Shown: positions 25,968 through 34,547 of the stretch, piece by piece
Layout of the letters: each line of letters opens with the position of its first letter
Numbering within the stretch: position 1 is the first letter of the stretch
DNA from: Cetobacterium ceti
Lineage (GTDB): Bacteria > Fusobacteriota > Fusobacteriia > Fusobacteriales > Fusobacteriaceae
Assembly (NCBI RefSeq): GCF_900167275.1
Contig: NZ_FUWX01000005.1
Location: forward strand, 304,456 to 368,455
Direction: 5' to 3'
DNA: 64,000 bases
The notes under the pieces: generated by a model
What the model was told of the DNA's origin: nothing
Database searches by the model: none
What the model saw: only the letters and a program-made list of their open reading frames with translations
Translations under genes and position numbers: made by a program

Positions 25968-27209
25968 TTAATTATTATATTTTTTCATAGCTATTACAGC
26001 ATTATGTCCACCAAATCCTAATGAACTTGACATAGCTACTCTAATATCTTTTTTAACCATTTCATTTGGTGCATAATTTAAATCTAAATCTGGATCTGGA
26101 GTTTCATAGTTTATAGTTGGTGGTACAACTCCTTCAGCTATTGCTAAAGCTATTATAACTCCCTCTATTCCCCCTGCTGCTCCTAATCCATGTCCTGTAG
26201 CTCCCTTTGTCGAACTAACATGTAAATCATATGCATGATCTCCGAATACCGATTTTATAGCTGCAGTTTCATTTCTATCATTTGCTGGAGTTGAAGTTCC
26301 ATGAGCATTGATATAATCTACTTCTTCTAATGGAGTGTTATTCTCCTCTAGAGCCATTTTAAATGCTCTTGCTGCTCCCTCTCCTCCATCTGCTGGAGAA
26401 GTAATATGATATGCATCACAAGTTTCTCCAAATCCAACTACTTCTGCATATATTTTAGCTCCTCTGGCCTTTGCACTTTCAAGTTCCTCAAGAATTAATA
26501 TTCCTGCTCCCTCTCCCATTACAAATCCATCTCTATCTGCAGTAAATGGTCTTGATGCTCTTGTAGGATCATCATTTCTTGTAGATAATGCCTTCATATT
26601 AGCAAAAGAGTTAATTGCAAATTTAGTTATACAAGCCTCTGTTCCCCCTGCGATCATAGCATCTGCTCTTCCATGTTTTATCATTTCATAAGCATCTCCT
26701 ATAGAGTGAGTACCAGCAGCACATGCAGTTACAACTGCTTTATTTGGTCCCTTAGCACCAAAATAAATTCCTACATTTCCTGAAGCCATATTACAAATCA
26801 TTGCAGGGATTGTGAAAGGAGAAACTCTTTTTACACCTTTATTTAACATTGTTTCATGTTGTGCTTCAAATACTTCTATTCCTCCAATACCTGAAGAAAC
26901 AATAACTCCAACTTTTTCAGCATTATTCTCATCTATTTTTAACCCTGAATCCTCTAGAGCCATTTTAGTTGCAGCTATTGCAAACTGAGTATTTCTAGCT
27001 AATTTTTTTACTTCTTTCTTTTCAATACCAAAAGCTGTAGGATCAAAATCCTTAACCTCTCCAGCCATTTTTGCAGGAGTATCCTCAGTATCAAATGAAG
27101 TTATTAAATCTATTCCAGTTTTACCCTCTTTTATTCCTGACCAAGATTTTTCTAATCCTGTTCCTAGGGAAGTGATTAGTCCTAATCCAGTTACAACTAC
27201 TCTTCTCAC
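25968..27209 (-). CDS. fabF: Beta-ketoacyl-ACP synthase II
   Basis: FabF condenses malonyl-ACP with acyl-ACP in chain elongation. The 413-residue thiolase-fold enzyme has nucleophile C163 (VTACAAGTHSIGDA) and the two catalytic histidines in INAHGTSTPANDRNE and GATGHGLGAAG. The start is GTG with GAGGTG 9 bases upstream. It is fifth in plsX-fabH-fabD-acpP-fabF; fabG and fabZ/fabK-type genes are not in this cluster. Confidence 0.97.
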   Translation of the reverse strand: MRRVVVTGLGLITSLGTGLEKSWSGIKEGKTGIDLITSFDTEDTPAKMAGEVKDFDPTAFGIEKKEVKKLARNTQFAIAATKMALEDSGLKIDENNAEKVGVIVSSGIGGIEVFEAQHETMLNKGVKRVSPFTIPAMICNMASGNVGIYFGAKGPNKAVVTACAAGTHSIGDAYEMIKHGRADAMIAGGTEACITKFAINSFANMKALSTRNDDPTRASRPFTADRDGFVMGEGAGILILEELESAKARGAKIYAEVVGFGETCDAYHITSPADGGEGAARAFKMALEENNTPLEEVDYINAHGTSTPANDRNETAAIKSVFGDHAYDLHVSSTKGATGHGLGAAGGIEGVIIALAIAEGVVPPTINYETPDPDLDLNYAPNEMVKKDIRVAMSSSLGFGGHNAVIAMKKYNN

Positions 27210-27251
27210 TATAAGTTCACCTCTTAATAAAATTTTTCAAAAAATATAAGT

Positions 27252-27277
27252 AAAGGGGTATTGATTCATACCCCTTT
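27252..27277 (-). terminator. Hairpin between acpP and fabF
   Basis: A 10-bp stem (27252-27261 with 27268-27277, loop 27262-27267) flanked by As and Ts on both sides. On the minus strand the U tract is short (TTTACTTA), so it is more likely an attenuator that lets acpP mRNA exceed fabF mRNA than a full stop. Confidence 0.55.
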
Positions 27278-27284
27278 TTTTTAA

Positions 27285-27509
27285 TTATTTATGTGATTCG
27301 ATATAATCTACAACATCCTGAACTGTTTTAATTTTTTCAGCATCTGTATCAGGGATTTCTACGTCGAACTCTTCTTCGAATGCCATTATTAACTCAACTG
27401 TATCTAATGAATCTGCTCCTAAATCCTCAACGAAGTTCGCCTCTAAAGTAACTTGATCAGCGTCAACTCCTAATTGCTCAACAACTATTTCTCTGATTTT
27501 ATCTAACAT
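27285..27509 (-). CDS. acpP: Acyl carrier protein
   Basis: A 74-residue acidic four-helix protein carrying the growing acyl chain. The phosphopantetheine attachment serine is S34 in [14 protein letters not shown]. Length and charge are typical. Good ribosome site (AAGGAGGATTAAC). It lies between fabD and fabF, with a possible promoter of its own (27545-27573) and a hairpin after it, which fits its high demand. Confidence 0.98.
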   Translation of the reverse strand: MLDKIREIVVEQLGVDADQVTLEANFVEDLGADSLDTVELIMAFEEEFDVEIPDTDAEKIKTVQDVVDYIESHK

Positions 27510-27544
27510 GTTAATCCTCCTTGAATTCTATATTTATATATATA

Positions 27545-27573
27545 ATATTAACAAATTTAACAACTGTTTTCAA
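27545..27573 (-). promoter_or_regulatory. Possible internal promoter for acpP
   Basis: On the minus strand TTGAAA (27568-27573), 17 bases, TAATAT (27545-27550), within the 70-base gap after fabD. The boxes are moderate matches in very AT-rich DNA. Confidence 0.4.
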
Positions 27574-27579
27574 GCTTTA

Positions 27580-28494
27580 TTAAGCTATATTTTCTAAATC
27601 TTCTAACTTCTCAATGTTTTTTACAATGATCTCTTTATCGATTTTTTTAATTAATCCTGCTAAAACTTTCCCTGGTCCAATTTCATAAATTTCAGTTACA
27701 CCAGCAGCTTTTAAATTTTTAATAGTATCAACCCATTTAACTGGTCCAAAACTTTGAGAGTATATCTCCTCTATCATTTCTTCTGGAGTAGTTATTTCTT
27801 TTCCTGTTGTATTAGCCATTAAAGGTATTAAGCTATTTTTAAAATCATATTTTAAAGCTTCTTCCTTTAATTTCTCTCCAACTGGTTTCATCAGTGATGA
27901 ATGGAAAGGTCCTGACACTGCTAAAGGCATAGCTCTTCTAGCCCCTGCTTCCTTTAAAGCTTCACAAGCTTTATTAATTGCTTCTACCTCTCCGGCTATA
28001 ACTGTTTGTTTTGGCTCATTGAAGTTTACCGCTTCAACAATTCCATCTATATTTTTTAATACTTCAACAATAGTATCTGATTCTAATCCTATAATAGCTG
28101 CCATTCCTCCATTTACTGAAGAAGCAACATCATTCATAAACTGTCCTCTTGCTGCTGTTAGTAAAACTGTATCCTCAAGAGATAAGAATCCTGCTGCACC
28201 TAGAGCTGCATATTCTCCTACAGAGTGTCCAGCTACGAAATCCGGCTTTATTCCCTTTTCTTGTAAAAGTTTATTTAAAACTAAACTCATGGCAACTATT
28301 GCCGGTTGAGTATTTTTAGTTTCCTTTAAAGCACTTTCAGGACCATTAAACATTACATCTTTAAGATCGAAGTTCATTTTATTAAAAATATTATCAAACT
28401 CTTTTTTTGCTATTTCATTGTTTTCATAAAGCTCTTTTCCCATTCCTACATATTGCGTACCCTGACCTGGGAATACAAAGGCTATTTTTGACAT
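27580..28494 (-). CDS. fabD: Malonyl-CoA:ACP transacylase
   Basis: Loads malonyl groups onto acyl carrier protein. The 304-residue protein has the FPGQGTQYVGMGK start, the nucleophile motif GHSVGEYAALGA with S91, and the catalytic histidine in SGPFHSSLMKP. Full length. It has its own near-consensus promoter with an internal inverted repeat in the 75-base gap after fabH. Confidence 0.97.
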   Translation of the reverse strand: MSKIAFVFPGQGTQYVGMGKELYENNEIAKKEFDNIFNKMNFDLKDVMFNGPESALKETKNTQPAIVAMSLVLNKLLQEKGIKPDFVAGHSVGEYAALGAAGFLSLEDTVLLTAARGQFMNDVASSVNGGMAAIIGLESDTIVEVLKNIDGIVEAVNFNEPKQTVIAGEVEAINKACEALKEAGARRAMPLAVSGPFHSSLMKPVGEKLKEEALKYDFKNSLIPLMANTTGKEITTPEEMIEEIYSQSFGPVKWVDTIKNLKAAGVTEIYEIGPGKVLAGLIKKIDKEIIVKNIEKLEDLENIA

Positions 28495-28529
28495 ACCCTT
28501 TCCTCCTTTATTTATTACACCTGTTTTTT

Positions 28530-28558
28530 AATATAACATAGAGTTTCCCCTATGTCAA
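28530..28558 (-). promoter_or_regulatory. fabD promoter with embedded inverted repeat
   Basis: On the minus strand a perfect TTGACA (28553-28558), 17 bases, then TATATT (28530-28535). An inverted repeat ACATAG...CTATGT (28536-28541 and 28550-28555) fills the spacer and overlaps the -35. This is the position expected for a repressor site or, as RNA, for a small hairpin. Confidence 0.7.
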
Positions 28559-28569
28559 TTTTTTTGTTT

Positions 28570-29562
28570 TTAATAACACCATTTTATAATTAAAGAACCG
28601 TATGTTAATCCTGCTCCAAATCCAGTTAAAGCAATAACATCACCTTTTTTAACTAATCCTTTTTCTAAAGCTTCTCCTAGAGCTAATCCAATTGAAGCTG
28701 AAGATGTATTTCCATATTTATTTAAATTTAAATAGAACTTATCCACAGAAATTCCTATTCTTTTTGCTGCTGCTTCTATTATTCTTACATTTGCCTGATG
28801 AGGGAATACCATTGAAATATCTTCTGGAGTAATATTTGCACTTTTCATAGCCCCTAAAGTAGCTTTTGGTAATGCTTTTACTGCAAACTTAAATACTTCT
28901 TGTCCCTTCATTTTTAAGAAGTTTTCTCTTTTTTCTAAAACTTCACTTGTTACAGGAGTTTTACTTCCACCAGCAGGAGTTCTTAGAGCTCCTCCATCTT
29001 CTCCTTCTGCTGCTAAATAATGAGATAAAATTCCATATCCCTCTTCAACTTCAGAAAGTATTGCTGCTGCTGCTCCATCTCCGAATAATACACAGGTATT
29101 TCTATCTTCCATATCTATAGCTCTAGATAAAACCTCTGTTCCTATTACTAGGATTCTTTTATACATATTACTCTTTATAAGAGATGATCCCATAGTTAAT
29201 CCATATACAAATCCACTACAAGCTGCATTTATATCAACTGCTGCTGCATTTACAGCTCCTAATTTTTCTTGAACTAAACAAGCTGTATTTTGAATTAAAT
29301 AATCAGGAGTTCCTGTAGCTAAAATTATAAAATCTATATCTTCAGGATTTAAATTTGCAGCTTTTAAAGCTTTCTTTGAAGCTTCTACAGCTAAATCTGA
29401 TGCTCCTTGGTCCGGTGCAGCAAATCTTCTTTCTTCAATTCCTGTTCTTGTTTTTATCCATTCATCTGAGGTATCAACTATTTTTTCAAATTCATAGTTA
29501 GTCATTATTTTTTCTGGAACATAAGTTCCTAAACCAACTATTCCTACATTTTTAAAACTCAT
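28570..29562 (-). CDS. fabH: Beta-ketoacyl-ACP synthase III
   Basis: Starts fatty-acid synthesis by condensing acetyl-CoA (or a branched acyl-CoA) with malonyl-ACP. The 330-residue thiolase-fold enzyme has the Cys-His-Asn triad: C115 (DINAACSGFVYGL), His in VFPHQANVRI and Asn in KYGNTSSASIG. The C-terminal GFGAGLTYGSLIIKW is typical. It overlaps plsX by 11 bases and has a strong AAGGAGG site. Confidence 0.97.
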   Translation of the reverse strand: MSFKNVGIVGLGTYVPEKIMTNYEFEKIVDTSDEWIKTRTGIEERRFAAPDQGASDLAVEASKKALKAANLNPEDIDFIILATGTPDYLIQNTACLVQEKLGAVNAAAVDINAACSGFVYGLTMGSSLIKSNMYKRILVIGTEVLSRAIDMEDRNTCVLFGDGAAAAILSEVEEGYGILSHYLAAEGEDGGALRTPAGGSKTPVTSEVLEKRENFLKMKGQEVFKFAVKALPKATLGAMKSANITPEDISMVFPHQANVRIIEAAAKRIGISVDKFYLNLNKYGNTSSASIGLALGEALEKGLVKKGDVIALTGFGAGLTYGSLIIKWCY

Positions 29563-30568
29563 TTTTTTCCTCCTTGCATTTGTCTATAGCAACTTTAACC
29601 TGTTCTATAAAGTTATCCTTGGCAAATTTATTAGCAACTTTAATAGCATTTTTAAAACCATTTTCATCAGAATTTCCATGAGCTTTAATAGATATTCCAT
29701 TTAATCCTAAGAAAATAGCTCCTCCATACTCTGAAGAATCCATTCTTTTTTTCATCTTTTTAAATATAGGCTTTAATAGTAGAGCTCCTATTTTACCTCT
29801 AAAACTTTGCCCAATTTCTTCCTTTAAAAAGTCAAAAATAAATTTAGCAACTCCCTCTGAAGCTTTTAAAACCATATTCCCTGTAAATCCATCAGTTACA
29901 ACAACATCAACTTCACCATTCATCATATCTCTACTTTCAATGTTTCCATAGAAATTTATATAGTTATGTTTTTTTAAAAGTTCAAAGGATTCTCTTGTTA
30001 TTTCGTTTCCTTTTCCCTCTTCTGTTCCTATATTTAATAATCCAACCTTTGGATTTTCTATATCTAGTAACTCCTTTGCATAAACTGATCCCATTAGGGA
30101 AAATTGATTTATAAATTCAGGTTTACAATCGGCATTAGCTCCTACATCCATAAAAACAATTTGTTTATTTTTAGCTGGAAAAACTGTAGCTATAGCCGGT
30201 CTTAATACACCTTTTATTCTTCTTAATTTAAGTTGACTTGCAGTTATAAGCGCTCCTGTATTTCCACCTGAAACACTGGCATCTGCTTCTCCACTTTTAA
30301 CCAAATCTAACATTACATTCATAGATGCCTTTGGTTTTGATCTTACCCCTTGTACAGGGTCCTCATCCATTTCTATTATATCACATGTGTCTTTTATTTC
30401 AATACGGTCACTTGTATAGGAATTCTTTTTTAATTCCTCTTCTATCAATTCCTTTTTCCCCACAAGTATTATTTCTAGATCACTGATTTCTTTCAATGCT
30501 TCTATAGCCCCAAGAACCGGTTTTGCTGGTGCAAAATCTCCTCCCATGGCATCCAAAGCTATTTTCAT
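29552..30568 (-). CDS. plsX: Phosphate acyltransferase PlsX
   Basis: PlsX converts acyl-ACP to acyl-phosphate for phospholipid synthesis by PlsY/PlsC. The 338-residue protein has the MGGDFAP start (residues 8-14), GNTGALITASQLKLRRIKGV, FMDVGANADCKPE and the VTDGFTGNMVLK motif. The order plsX-fabH-fabD-acpP-fabF is a classic lipid cluster. The gene is separated from rpmF by a terminator. Confidence 0.97.
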   Translation of the reverse strand: MKIALDAMGGDFAPAKPVLGAIEALKEISDLEIILVGKKELIEEELKKNSYTSDRIEIKDTCDIIEMDEDPVQGVRSKPKASMNVMLDLVKSGEADASVSGGNTGALITASQLKLRRIKGVLRPAIATVFPAKNKQIVFMDVGANADCKPEFINQFSLMGSVYAKELLDIENPKVGLLNIGTEEGKGNEITRESFELLKKHNYINFYGNIESRDMMNGEVDVVVTDGFTGNMVLKASEGVAKFIFDFLKEEIGQSFRGKIGALLLKPIFKKMKKRMDSSEYGGAIFLGLNGISIKAHGNSDENGFKNAIKVANKFAKDNFIEQVKVAIDKCKEEKNEF

Positions 30569-30604
30569 ACTATTTCACCTCTAAAATTTTTACTTATGCC
30601 TTAT

Positions 30605-30610
30605 ATTATA
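30605..30610 (-). promoter_or_regulatory. Candidate -10 box for the plsX operon
   Basis: A perfect TATAAT on the minus strand about 37 bases before the plsX ATG and just after the rpmF terminator. The -35 position holds only a T run, so the assignment is weak. Confidence 0.4.
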
Positions 30611-30626
30611 CATTATTTATAAAATA

Positions 30627-30660
30627 AAAAAAAGCAAGATTTTACCATCCTGCTTTTTTT
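30627..30660 (-). terminator. Terminator of yceD-rpmF
   Basis: Stem 30633-30640 with 30647-30654 (8 pairs including one G-U) immediately after rpmF, with A/T runs on both sides, so it would also work on the plus strand. The minus strand has nine Ts after the stem. Confidence 0.85.
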
Positions 30661-30672
30661 TAGTCTCTTCAA

Positions 30673-30852
30673 TTACTCAGCTGTTGCTAAAACTTGCTTT
30701 CCATTGTAATCTCCACATGATAAACAAACTCTATGTGGTCTTTTTGGAGCTCCACACTTTTCGCAAGTTGCTAAAGCTGAAGCAGTCATAGCGTGATGAG
30801 ATCTTCTCATGTTTTTCTTAGCTTTCGAAGTCTTTTTCTTAGGTACTGCCAT
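30673..30852 (-). CDS. rpmF: 50S ribosomal protein L32
   Basis: A 59-residue ribosomal protein, short enough to be missed by length filters. It starts [20 protein letters not shown], then has a C4 zinc ribbon with CxxC at 30-33 (TCEKCG) and 43-46 (VCLSCG), and ends with GKQVLATAE. The zinc-binding form is intact. It follows the yceD/DUF177 gene by 35 bases, the arrangement found in most bacteria, and ends at a strong terminator. Confidence 0.98.
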   Translation of the reverse strand: MAVPKKKTSKAKKNMRRSHHAMTASALATCEKCGAPKRPHRVCLSCGDYNGKQVLATAE

Positions 30853-30887
30853 CTTAGTTTCCCTCCTACTAAATCAATATTTAAAAT

Positions 30888-31370
30888 TTAATTTTTTATT
30901 TGTAATAATTGCTGCCATCTTGGGTCTATTCCATCATCCCCATACTGCTCTAACATTGTAGTGTCATCACAAGATGGTTCACATGTTGGATATAGAGATA
31001 GCTCAAGTATTATATGCTCTCTAACTAAATCTATAATTTCTAGCTCTCCATTTACAGCTTCATTTATTACCTCATCCTCTAATTCTTCCTCTTCTCCTAA
31101 AGAAGAAAGGTATCTAGAATAAGATTTTGAATCTAAAAATTTTTCTTGGAAGTCTCCCTTTACAGTTTCAAGTAAAGGTTCTAAACACTTAACACATTGA
31201 GTTTCGATTACTCCATGGTAATGGCACTCAAGGATATAAGCATCCTCTTCCCTATAGGCTATCCCATTTATAGAAACAGGTTCCTTTAGAGAAACTCCAT
31301 CAATCTTATCTACTGTAAAATCAAAATTTATCTTTGATCCATTCATCAAATCATTAATTTTTACCTTCAA
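30888..31370 (-). CDS. yceD: DUF177/YceD-family protein
   Basis: A 160-residue protein with the family core: CxxC (TQCVKCLEPL), acidic linker EEEELEDEVINEAVNGELEIIDLV, then the C-terminal YPTCEPSCDD. YceD homologues are linked to 23S rRNA accumulation and sit before rpmF, as here. The start is set at TTG 31370, which follows AAGGAGGT (31376-31383) at 5 bases. An ATG 60 bases upstream lies inside the -35 box of the promoter, so it cannot be on the mRNA. The resulting N-terminus MKVKINDL agrees with the family. Confidence 0.9.
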   Translation of the reverse strand: MKVKINDLMNGSKINFDFTVDKIDGVSLKEPVSINGIAYREEDAYILECHYHGVIETQCVKCLEPLLETVKGDFQEKFLDSKSYSRYLSSLGEEEELEDEVINEAVNGELEIIDLVREHIILELSLYPTCEPSCDDTTMLEQYGDDGIDPRWQQLLQIKN

Positions 31371-31401
31371 AGACGACCTCCTTATATTACGATACCTAGT
31401 T

Positions 31402-31430
31402 ATTTTACTAGTTTTTTTACATGTTGTCAA
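31402..31430 (-). promoter_or_regulatory. Promoter of yceD-rpmF
   Basis: On the minus strand a perfect TTGACA (31425-31430), exactly 17 bases, then TAAAAT (31402-31407). The transcript would start near 31395, about 25 bases before the TTG start of yceD. It begins just after the ychF stop codon. Confidence 0.88.
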
Positions 31431-31451
31431 GTAGATTTTCTTAACAATCTC

Positions 31452-32546
31452 CTACACGTTAAATAGGAATTCCATTAAATCTCCATCTTGAACTATATAC
31501 TCTTTTCCTTCTAATCTAAGTACTCCAGCCTCTTGAGCACCTTTCCATCCAGAATATTTTATAAAGTCGTCATATGAAACAACTTTAGCTCTAATAAATC
31601 CTCTTTCAAAGTCAGTATGAATCTCTCCAGCTGCCTTAGGAGCCGTATCTCCTATTTTAATAGTCCAAGCTCTAACTTCTTTTACTCCAGCAGTAAAATA
31701 TGTTTGAAGTCCTAATAATTTATATCCTGCTCTGATTAATCTATTTAATCCAGGCTCTTCTACTCCAAGAGCTTCTAGGAAATCTTTTCTATCTTCCTCT
31801 TCCATCTCTTGTAATTCAGCTTCCACTTTAGCTGAAACTACAACAACTTCAGATCCTAATTTTCCTGCATACTCTTTTACTTTTTCTACATATTCGTTAC
31901 CTGTAGCAAGTTCATCTTCAGATACATTTGCAGCAAATATCATAGGTTTAACTGTTAAGAATTGATAAACTCTCATAAGTTCTGTCTCTTCCTTAGTTAA
32001 TTCCAATGTTTTAAGCATTTTATATTCATCTAAATGAGCCTTACATTTTTCTAATACAGGCATTAATTCCATAGCCTCTTTTTGCTTAGCCTTATATAAT
32101 TTAGATTGTTTTTCAATGGCTCTTTCTACAGTTTCCATATCTGCTAAAATTAATTCTCCATTTATGATTTCAATATCTCTTATTGGATCTACTGAACCAC
32201 TTACGTGAACTACATTTTCATCTTGGAAACATCTTACTACTTGACATATAGCCGCTGTAGTTCTTATGTTTGAAAGGAATTTATTTCCTAATCCCTCTCC
32301 CTTTGCTGCTCCTTCAACTAATCCTGCAATATCAACAAATTCAACAGTTGCATTCATAACTCTTTGAGGATTGATTATTTTAGATAATTCATCTAATCTT
32401 CTATCAGGCACTGTTACCATTCCTACGTTTGGTTCTATTGTACAGAATGGATAGTTTGCTGCCTCTGCTGCTCCAGCTTTTGTTATGGCGTTAAATAAAG
32501 TAGATTTACCAACATTTGGAAGACCTACTATTCCTATTCCTATCAT
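31452..32546 (-). CDS. ychF: Ribosome-binding ATPase YchF
   Basis: A 364-residue Obg-related P-loop protein that prefers ATP. G1 is [16 protein letters not shown] (8-23), then the long switch [14 protein letters not shown] and [21 protein letters not shown]4 is the atypical ANVSE in place of NKxD, which marks YchF. A coiled coil (about 130-190) and a C-terminal TGS domain (ending [15 protein letters not shown]) follow. Length is exactly the family norm. It has its own good promoter and no terminator before the yceD promoter. Confidence 0.97.
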   Translation of the reverse strand: MIGIGIVGLPNVGKSTLFNAITKAGAAEAANYPFCTIEPNVGMVTVPDRRLDELSKIINPQRVMNATVEFVDIAGLVEGAAKGEGLGNKFLSNIRTTAAICQVVRCFQDENVVHVSGSVDPIRDIEIINGELILADMETVERAIEKQSKLYKAKQKEAMELMPVLEKCKAHLDEYKMLKTLELTKEETELMRVYQFLTVKPMIFAANVSEDELATGNEYVEKVKEYAGKLGSEVVVVSAKVEAELQEMEEEDRKDFLEALGVEEPGLNRLIRAGYKLLGLQTYFTAGVKEVRAWTIKIGDTAPKAAGEIHTDFERGFIRAKVVSYDDFIKYSGWKGAQEAGVLRLEGKEYIVQDGDLMEFLFNV

Positions 32547-32576
32547 CCCTGCCTCCTAAATTTTCTTTTACTATAA

Positions 32577-32605
32577 ATTTTATCACATATGAAAATTTTT
32601 GTAAA
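32577..32605 (-). promoter_or_regulatory. Promoter of ychF
   Basis: On the minus strand TTTACA (32600-32605), 17 bases, TAAAAT (32577-32582), about 30 bases before the ychF ATG. It is back to back with the plus-strand promoter at 32623-32650. Confidence 0.75.
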
Positions 32606-32622
32606 TACAGTATGAATTTTCT

Positions 32623-32650
32623 TTGAAAAAAAAGAAATTTTAAATAATCT
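32623..32650 (+). promoter_or_regulatory. Possible promoter of the plus-strand small gene
   Basis: TTGAAA (32623-32628), 16 bases, TAATCT (32645-32650), about 29 bases before the GTG start. Moderate match; it is the only candidate upstream of this gene. Confidence 0.45.
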
Positions 32651-32678
32651 AGAATATACGTTCAAGGGAGGTGGTCAT

Positions 32679-32894
32679 GTGTATTTTAGAGAGCTTGAAC
32701 TTTTAAATTTAGAGGATATTTATGCAATGGAAGATGGTGAATATAAAAAAGATCTTCTTATAAAAAGACTTCTTACAGATGAAATGGAAAAAATTGCTAA
32801 AAATGATAAAAAAAATAAGGAGTTTATTGAAAAAGTTTTAAATAATCTTATTACTGAATCTACAAATATAACTGGAAATAATCCAGGTTTTTAA
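32679..32894 (+). CDS. Small charged protein of unknown function (only plus-strand gene)
   Basis: A 71-residue acidic/basic helical protein beginning MYFRELELLNLEDIYAMEDG, rich in Lys and Glu, with no membrane segment, cysteine or recognised motif. The coding case rests on four things: a strong ribosome site (GGGAGG at 32666-32671) 7 bases before the GTG, a candidate promoter, a terminator right after the stop, and codon use like its neighbours. An ATG at 32677 overlaps the GTG in another frame and would give only nine codons. An alternative in-frame ATG lies at 32726. I do not recognise a family. Confidence 0.7.
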   Translation: MYFRELELLNLEDIYAMEDGEYKKDLLIKRLLTDEMEKIAKNDKKNKEFIEKVLNNLITESTNITGNNPGF

Positions 32895-32929
32895 AAAAAT
32901 GCTAGAGTTTTTAATCTCTAGCATTTTTT
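32893..32929. terminator. Bidirectional terminator
   Basis: A 9-bp stem (32899-32907 with 32916-32924) flanked by As on the left and Ts on the right. It lies between the convergent ends of the plus-strand small gene and the NhaC-type transporter and can serve both. Confidence 0.9.
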
Positions 32930-32932
32930 CTA

Positions 32933-34432
32933 TTAAGGATTAACTCCTTCTATTATTTCACTATCTTCTACAACTTCACTTTTAGATCTTAATCTAACCT
33001 TTGGTTCACTTGGTAATGAAAATCTTGGTATTAATCTATCTAATCCTGTAAGAGTTAGTATAAGTATACTTGCAACAGCTATAAAGGCCATAAAATTATA
33101 CTTAATTATATCAATTGCTACAAAATGATGTAATGGGTATACTGCCTGAGCAATTCCCACATAAAATCCTATATAAACGTGCCAAGGAATAATTTGTGAT
33201 CCAAACACTCCTAAAGCATCACTAAAAGTCGCATTTCTAAGTCTTAATGTCTCTTGATCCTCAGGACTTGCAATTACATTTTCTTCTACAATATTTCTAA
33301 TAATTGGTCCAATAGTTACTATTTGAGCCATTTCATCTGCTAGTCCAGCATTTCCTAATATTGATAACACTCCATTATAAAACATTAACTGTCTTACATT
33401 TCTTGATATTCTAACTATTAAATTTGAAAGAGGTCTAAAGGCATCCATTAGCTTCATAATTCCACCAAAAGCTGCAACCCACATCATCATAACTATAACC
33501 CATGAACCTGCCCCTGCAAATCCAGTTGTTATATGACTTAAGAATCCTTGGAATGAATCTACAGTTCCTGCTACAGTTCCTAATATGTAAGCTGAGAATA
33601 TTCCAATAAATAGACAAAGCAGTGTACTTAATCCTCTAAAAGCAGCAATTAAAACAAATATAAGTGGAAGTATCATATAGATTGGTACCCCTGTTTTAAC
33701 TTGATTTAAAAGTATAACTGCCGATTCTCTTTGCTCAGCTAATTTTGTCCATACATCTGCTGGAATTTGAGCTATTGCCGCCGCTGCATTTCCAGTTGTT
33801 GTAGGAAGTCCCATTACTACCCCAGCTATATAAAATGAAATTACTCCTAAAACTAACACAGAAGCTGACCAAAATCCTTGGTGTCTAATTCTTTTTAAAA
33901 CTTCAACCCCTTGAATTCCTGAACTTACTATTGTTGTATCTGAAATTAAACCTATATTATCTCCAAAGCAAGCTCCTCCCGCTATTGCCGCTGTTGTTAA
34001 TAATATATTTCCTCCAACTATATGATTTAGCCATAAAAATATTGGTGCACAAGCTGCAAATGTTCCCCATGACGTTCCCGTTGCCACAGAAAGTACTGCT
34101 GCCACTCCAATTCCTACAGTTGCCACTGTTCTCCCTGTTAATCCAATATTTAATGATAGGTTAATAATTGCCGCTCCAACTCCCGTTGACATAAATGTTT
34201 CTGCCATTGCATAGGCAACCATTAAAATAAAGAAAGCTATTTGCATCTCCTTTGCATTGTTTATAGCTGCATCCATAAGTTCATTTACTTTTCTTTTTTC
34301 ACTTACTACCGCTACAAAAGCTGCATAAATTGTTGCCAGTGGTGCTGCAATTAAAGCATCATATCCACAAAACATAAGAGTTGCCATTAAAGCCACAGGG
34401 CTTAATTTAAAAAGTGCTACTAAATTTTTCAT
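32933..34432 (-). CDS. NhaC-superfamily transporter under lysine riboswitch control (putative lysine importer)
   Basis: A 499-residue membrane protein with about 11-12 hydrophobic segments. It has NhaC-superfamily motifs: SVATGTSWGTFAACAPI in the middle and GGACFGDNIGLISDTTIVSS, the ion/substrate site region. NhaC proteins are Na+/H+ antiporters, but members placed behind lysine riboswitches have been proposed as lysine transporters (LysW group). The complete lysine riboswitch upstream argues for that here. Start at ATG 34432, with GGAGG 7-8 bases upstream; the TTG at 34444 overlaps the ribosome site. Monocistronic, ending at a bidirectional terminator. Substrate is inferred from regulation. 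Confidence 0.88.
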   Translation of the reverse strand: MKNLVALFKLSPVALMATLMFCGYDALIAAPLATIYAAFVAVVSEKRKVNELMDAAINNAKEMQIAFFILMVAYAMAETFMSTGVGAAIINLSLNIGLTGRTVATVGIGVAAVLSVATGTSWGTFAACAPIFLWLNHIVGGNILLTTAAIAGGACFGDNIGLISDTTIVSSGIQGVEVLKRIRHQGFWSASVLVLGVISFYIAGVVMGLPTTTGNAAAAIAQIPADVWTKLAEQRESAVILLNQVKTGVPIYMILPLIFVLIAAFRGLSTLLCLFIGIFSAYILGTVAGTVDSFQGFLSHITTGFAGAGSWVIVMMMWVAAFGGIMKLMDAFRPLSNLIVRISRNVRQLMFYNGVLSILGNAGLADEMAQIVTIGPIIRNIVEENVIASPEDQETLRLRNATFSDALGVFGSQIIPWHVYIGFYVGIAQAVYPLHHFVAIDIIKYNFMAFIAVASILILTLTGLDRLIPRFSLPSEPKVRLRSKSEVVEDSEIIEGVNP

Positions 34433-34481
34433 AAATACCTCCAAGTTATAATTTTTTTATAGCTTCTCAGGTATTTTTAGG

Positions 34482-34520
34482 TAAAAAAAAACGCCATAAT
34501 ATGATGACATATCATGGCGT
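34482..34520 (-). terminator. Riboswitch expression-platform terminator
   Basis: A long stem (34491-34504 with 34507-34520, about 12 pairs with small mismatches) followed by nine Ts on the minus strand. It sits between the lysine aptamer and the transporter gene and is the expected lysine-induced terminator. Confidence 0.88.
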
Positions 34521-34547
34521 AAGAAATTTTTACTTACTAAAACCTCT

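Noticed and set aside
33931..34164. Plus-strand leucine-rich frame inside the NhaC-type transporter, looking like a membrane peptide
   Set aside because: Hydrophobicity comes from reversing Ala/Gly-rich membrane codons; no translation signals.
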